The notes beneath the pieces were generated by a model. The model did not search any database. It worked only from the letters and a program-made list of their open reading frames with translations, and was not told the DNA's origin. From JABCPE02 sp963530615 (GTDB lineage: Bacteria > Bacteroidota > Bacteroidia > Flavobacteriales > Weeksellaceae): a stretch of DNA of 64,000 nt. The stretch's first letter is position 1, and each line of letters starts with the position of its first letter. The stretch covers positions 1 through 64,000 of the forward strand of contig CAUSDX010000008.1 of assembly GCA_963530615.1 (NCBI GenBank), written 5' to 3'. The position numbers were made by a program, and so were the translations under genes. Shown here piece after piece: positions 63,140 to 64,000 of the stretch.

Positions 63140-64000
63140 ATGAAAAAAATAAAATTAGTATTTCAAATTATTCTTTTTTCTTCTTTGATTGGAGTGATTT
63201 TAATGTCTTGTCAGAATAAAAATTCAGATAACATCTGGGATAAAGAAATTAAAATCACAGAAAAAGTAAAAATCATTAACATATCTGAAGAGTTTTTTAG
63301 TTCTAATGTCTCCTTAAATGATTTCAAAACTAAATATCCTTGGTTTCAAGGAAATATCCCTGATGAAGAGTATCTTTTGAGGAGAAAAGATACCACTGAA
63401 ATCAACATCTATAAAAATGCAATAAAAGAAATAAAAACTATAAACTTAGAAATGGAATTATCCGAAATGTTTTCTAGGATAAGGTATTATTTCCCAAAAT
63501 TCAAAACTCCTAAAGTTTATCTATATTCTTCTAGCCTTCAAGGAATCAAAGACCCTATATTTTTCCGAACGGAGGATAAAATGCTTTTTATAGATATTTC
63601 TGCATTTATGGGAGAAAAGAATTCCTATTATGACGGGATTGATCACTATCTTCGTAAGACAATGACTCCTAAAAATATCGTTCCGAAAGTAGCGGAAATT
63701 ATCGCAGAAACTTTTATTTTGTACAGTACACAAGAAAGTAAATTCATCGACCAAATACTCATTAGTGGTAAAATCAAAACACTCCAAAAAGCATTCTTGC
63801 CTAAAACTCCTGATTATCTCATCATGAATTATACTCAAGAACAACAAGAATGGGCAGTAGCAAATGAGAGTAATATTTGGAATTATTTTGTAGAACAAGA
63901 CTTGCTTTTTAGTGATGATGCCCAACTTTATGAGCGTTTTCTCTCCATCGCTCCTTTCTCTAAATTTTATACCGAGGTAGACCAAAAATCCTCTCCGCAA
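63140..64000 (+). CDS. gldB: Gliding motility lipoprotein GldB, 5' part (cut by window end)
   Basis: The first 287 codons of an open gene that runs past the window end. MKKIKLVFQIILFSSLIGV leads to a lipobox MSC with the Cys at residue 24. The family core is visible: FPKFKTPKVYLYSSS, IDISAFMGEKNSYY, DQILISGKIKTLQKAFLPKTPDY, YTQEQQEWAVANESNIWNYFVEQDLL and APFSKFYTEVD (seen in parts). The aligned segments match GldB. It is required for gliding and type IX secretion in motile flavobacteria. The gene follows tamL closely, so they share a transcript. Confidence 0.87.
   Translation, partial: MKKIKLVFQIILFSSLIGVILMSCQNKNSDNIWDKEIKITEKVKIINISEEFFSSNVSLNDFKTKYPWFQGNIPDEEYLLRRKDTTEINIYKNAIKEIKTINLEMELSEMFSRIRYYFPKFKTPKVYLYSSSLQGIKDPIFFRTEDKMLFIDISAFMGEKNSYYDGIDHYLRKTMTPKNIVPKVAEIIAETFILYSTQESKFIDQILISGKIKTLQKAFLPKTPDYLIMNYTQEQQEWAVANESNIWNYFVEQDLLFSDDAQLYERFLSIAPFSKFYTEVDQKSSPQ

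Noticed and set aside
63521..64000. Minus-strand open frame of 159 codons at the window end
   Set aside because: It is the shadow of gldB, whose plus-strand frame is complete from its signal peptide and matches the GldB family.

Overview
The window is chromosomal DNA of an AT-rich member of the Bacteroidota, almost certainly a flavobacterium; a Weeksellaceae-type genome is plausible but I cannot fix the genus. The evidence is about one-third GC in ordinary genes, many matches to the Bacteroidota promoter (TTG, 19-21 bases, TAnnTTTG), and lineage-specific genes: the gliding/type IX secretion genes gldD, gldB and porT, the OMP85-like lipoprotein TamL, and a DUF1343 (NamZ-like) muramidase. Most genes are vertical housekeeping genes in short operons.

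Layout. 1-1359 (minus): 5' end of purB, a methyltransferase and a small cupin. 1487-11066 (plus): gldD, a PfkB kinase, a SurA-like PPIase, then parE - DUF389 membrane protein - parC - rhomboid protease. 11104-16620: a divergent NamZ-like/permease pair, malate dehydrogenase, and the cysteine pathway (cysE, then cysK behind a candidate Cys-Cys leader-peptide attenuator). 16684-20625 (minus): ribonuclease Y, a 6S RNA candidate, zapA with its coiled-coil partner, porT and ubiE. 20784-24281 (plus): two near-duplicate KAS III genes and a metallophosphoesterase. 24319-28054 (minus): arginine decarboxylase, the PLP-homeostasis protein and dnaA. 28211-29353 (plus): a thioesterase and a transaldolase-family enzyme. 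29362-43729 (minus): a helix-hairpin-helix protein, an M1-like pseudo-peptidase, an NhaC antiporter, two glycosyltransferases, polA, an MscS channel, ung and mutS2.

43730-57900 is the accessory region: a complete type 1 BREX phage-defence locus, all on the minus strand, brxA-brxB-brxC-pglX-pglZ-brxL. It lies between mutS2 and an initiator tRNA gene whose 3' end faces the island. brxA, brxB and brxC are coupled by start/stop overlaps. A strong terminator and a promoter-like element separate brxC from pglX, so there are probably two transcription units. pglX is a mosaic: its scaffold is about 50% GC while its central (specificity) part is about 25%, like the host. A degenerate 21-base-phased repeat array and a G9 tract lie between pglX and pglZ. 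BrxL appears to end in a MITD1-type C-terminal (MIT_C) domain where a Lon-like protease domain would be expected.

58094-64000: an MsbA-like ABC exporter, a SpoU/TrmH RNA methyltransferase that overlaps divergently with tamL, and the first 287 codons of gldB, cut by the window end.

Most worth following up: the cysteine-responsive leader upstream of cysK, the BrxL-MIT_C fusion, the pglX mosaic with its phased repeat array, and the 6S RNA candidate next to zapA.
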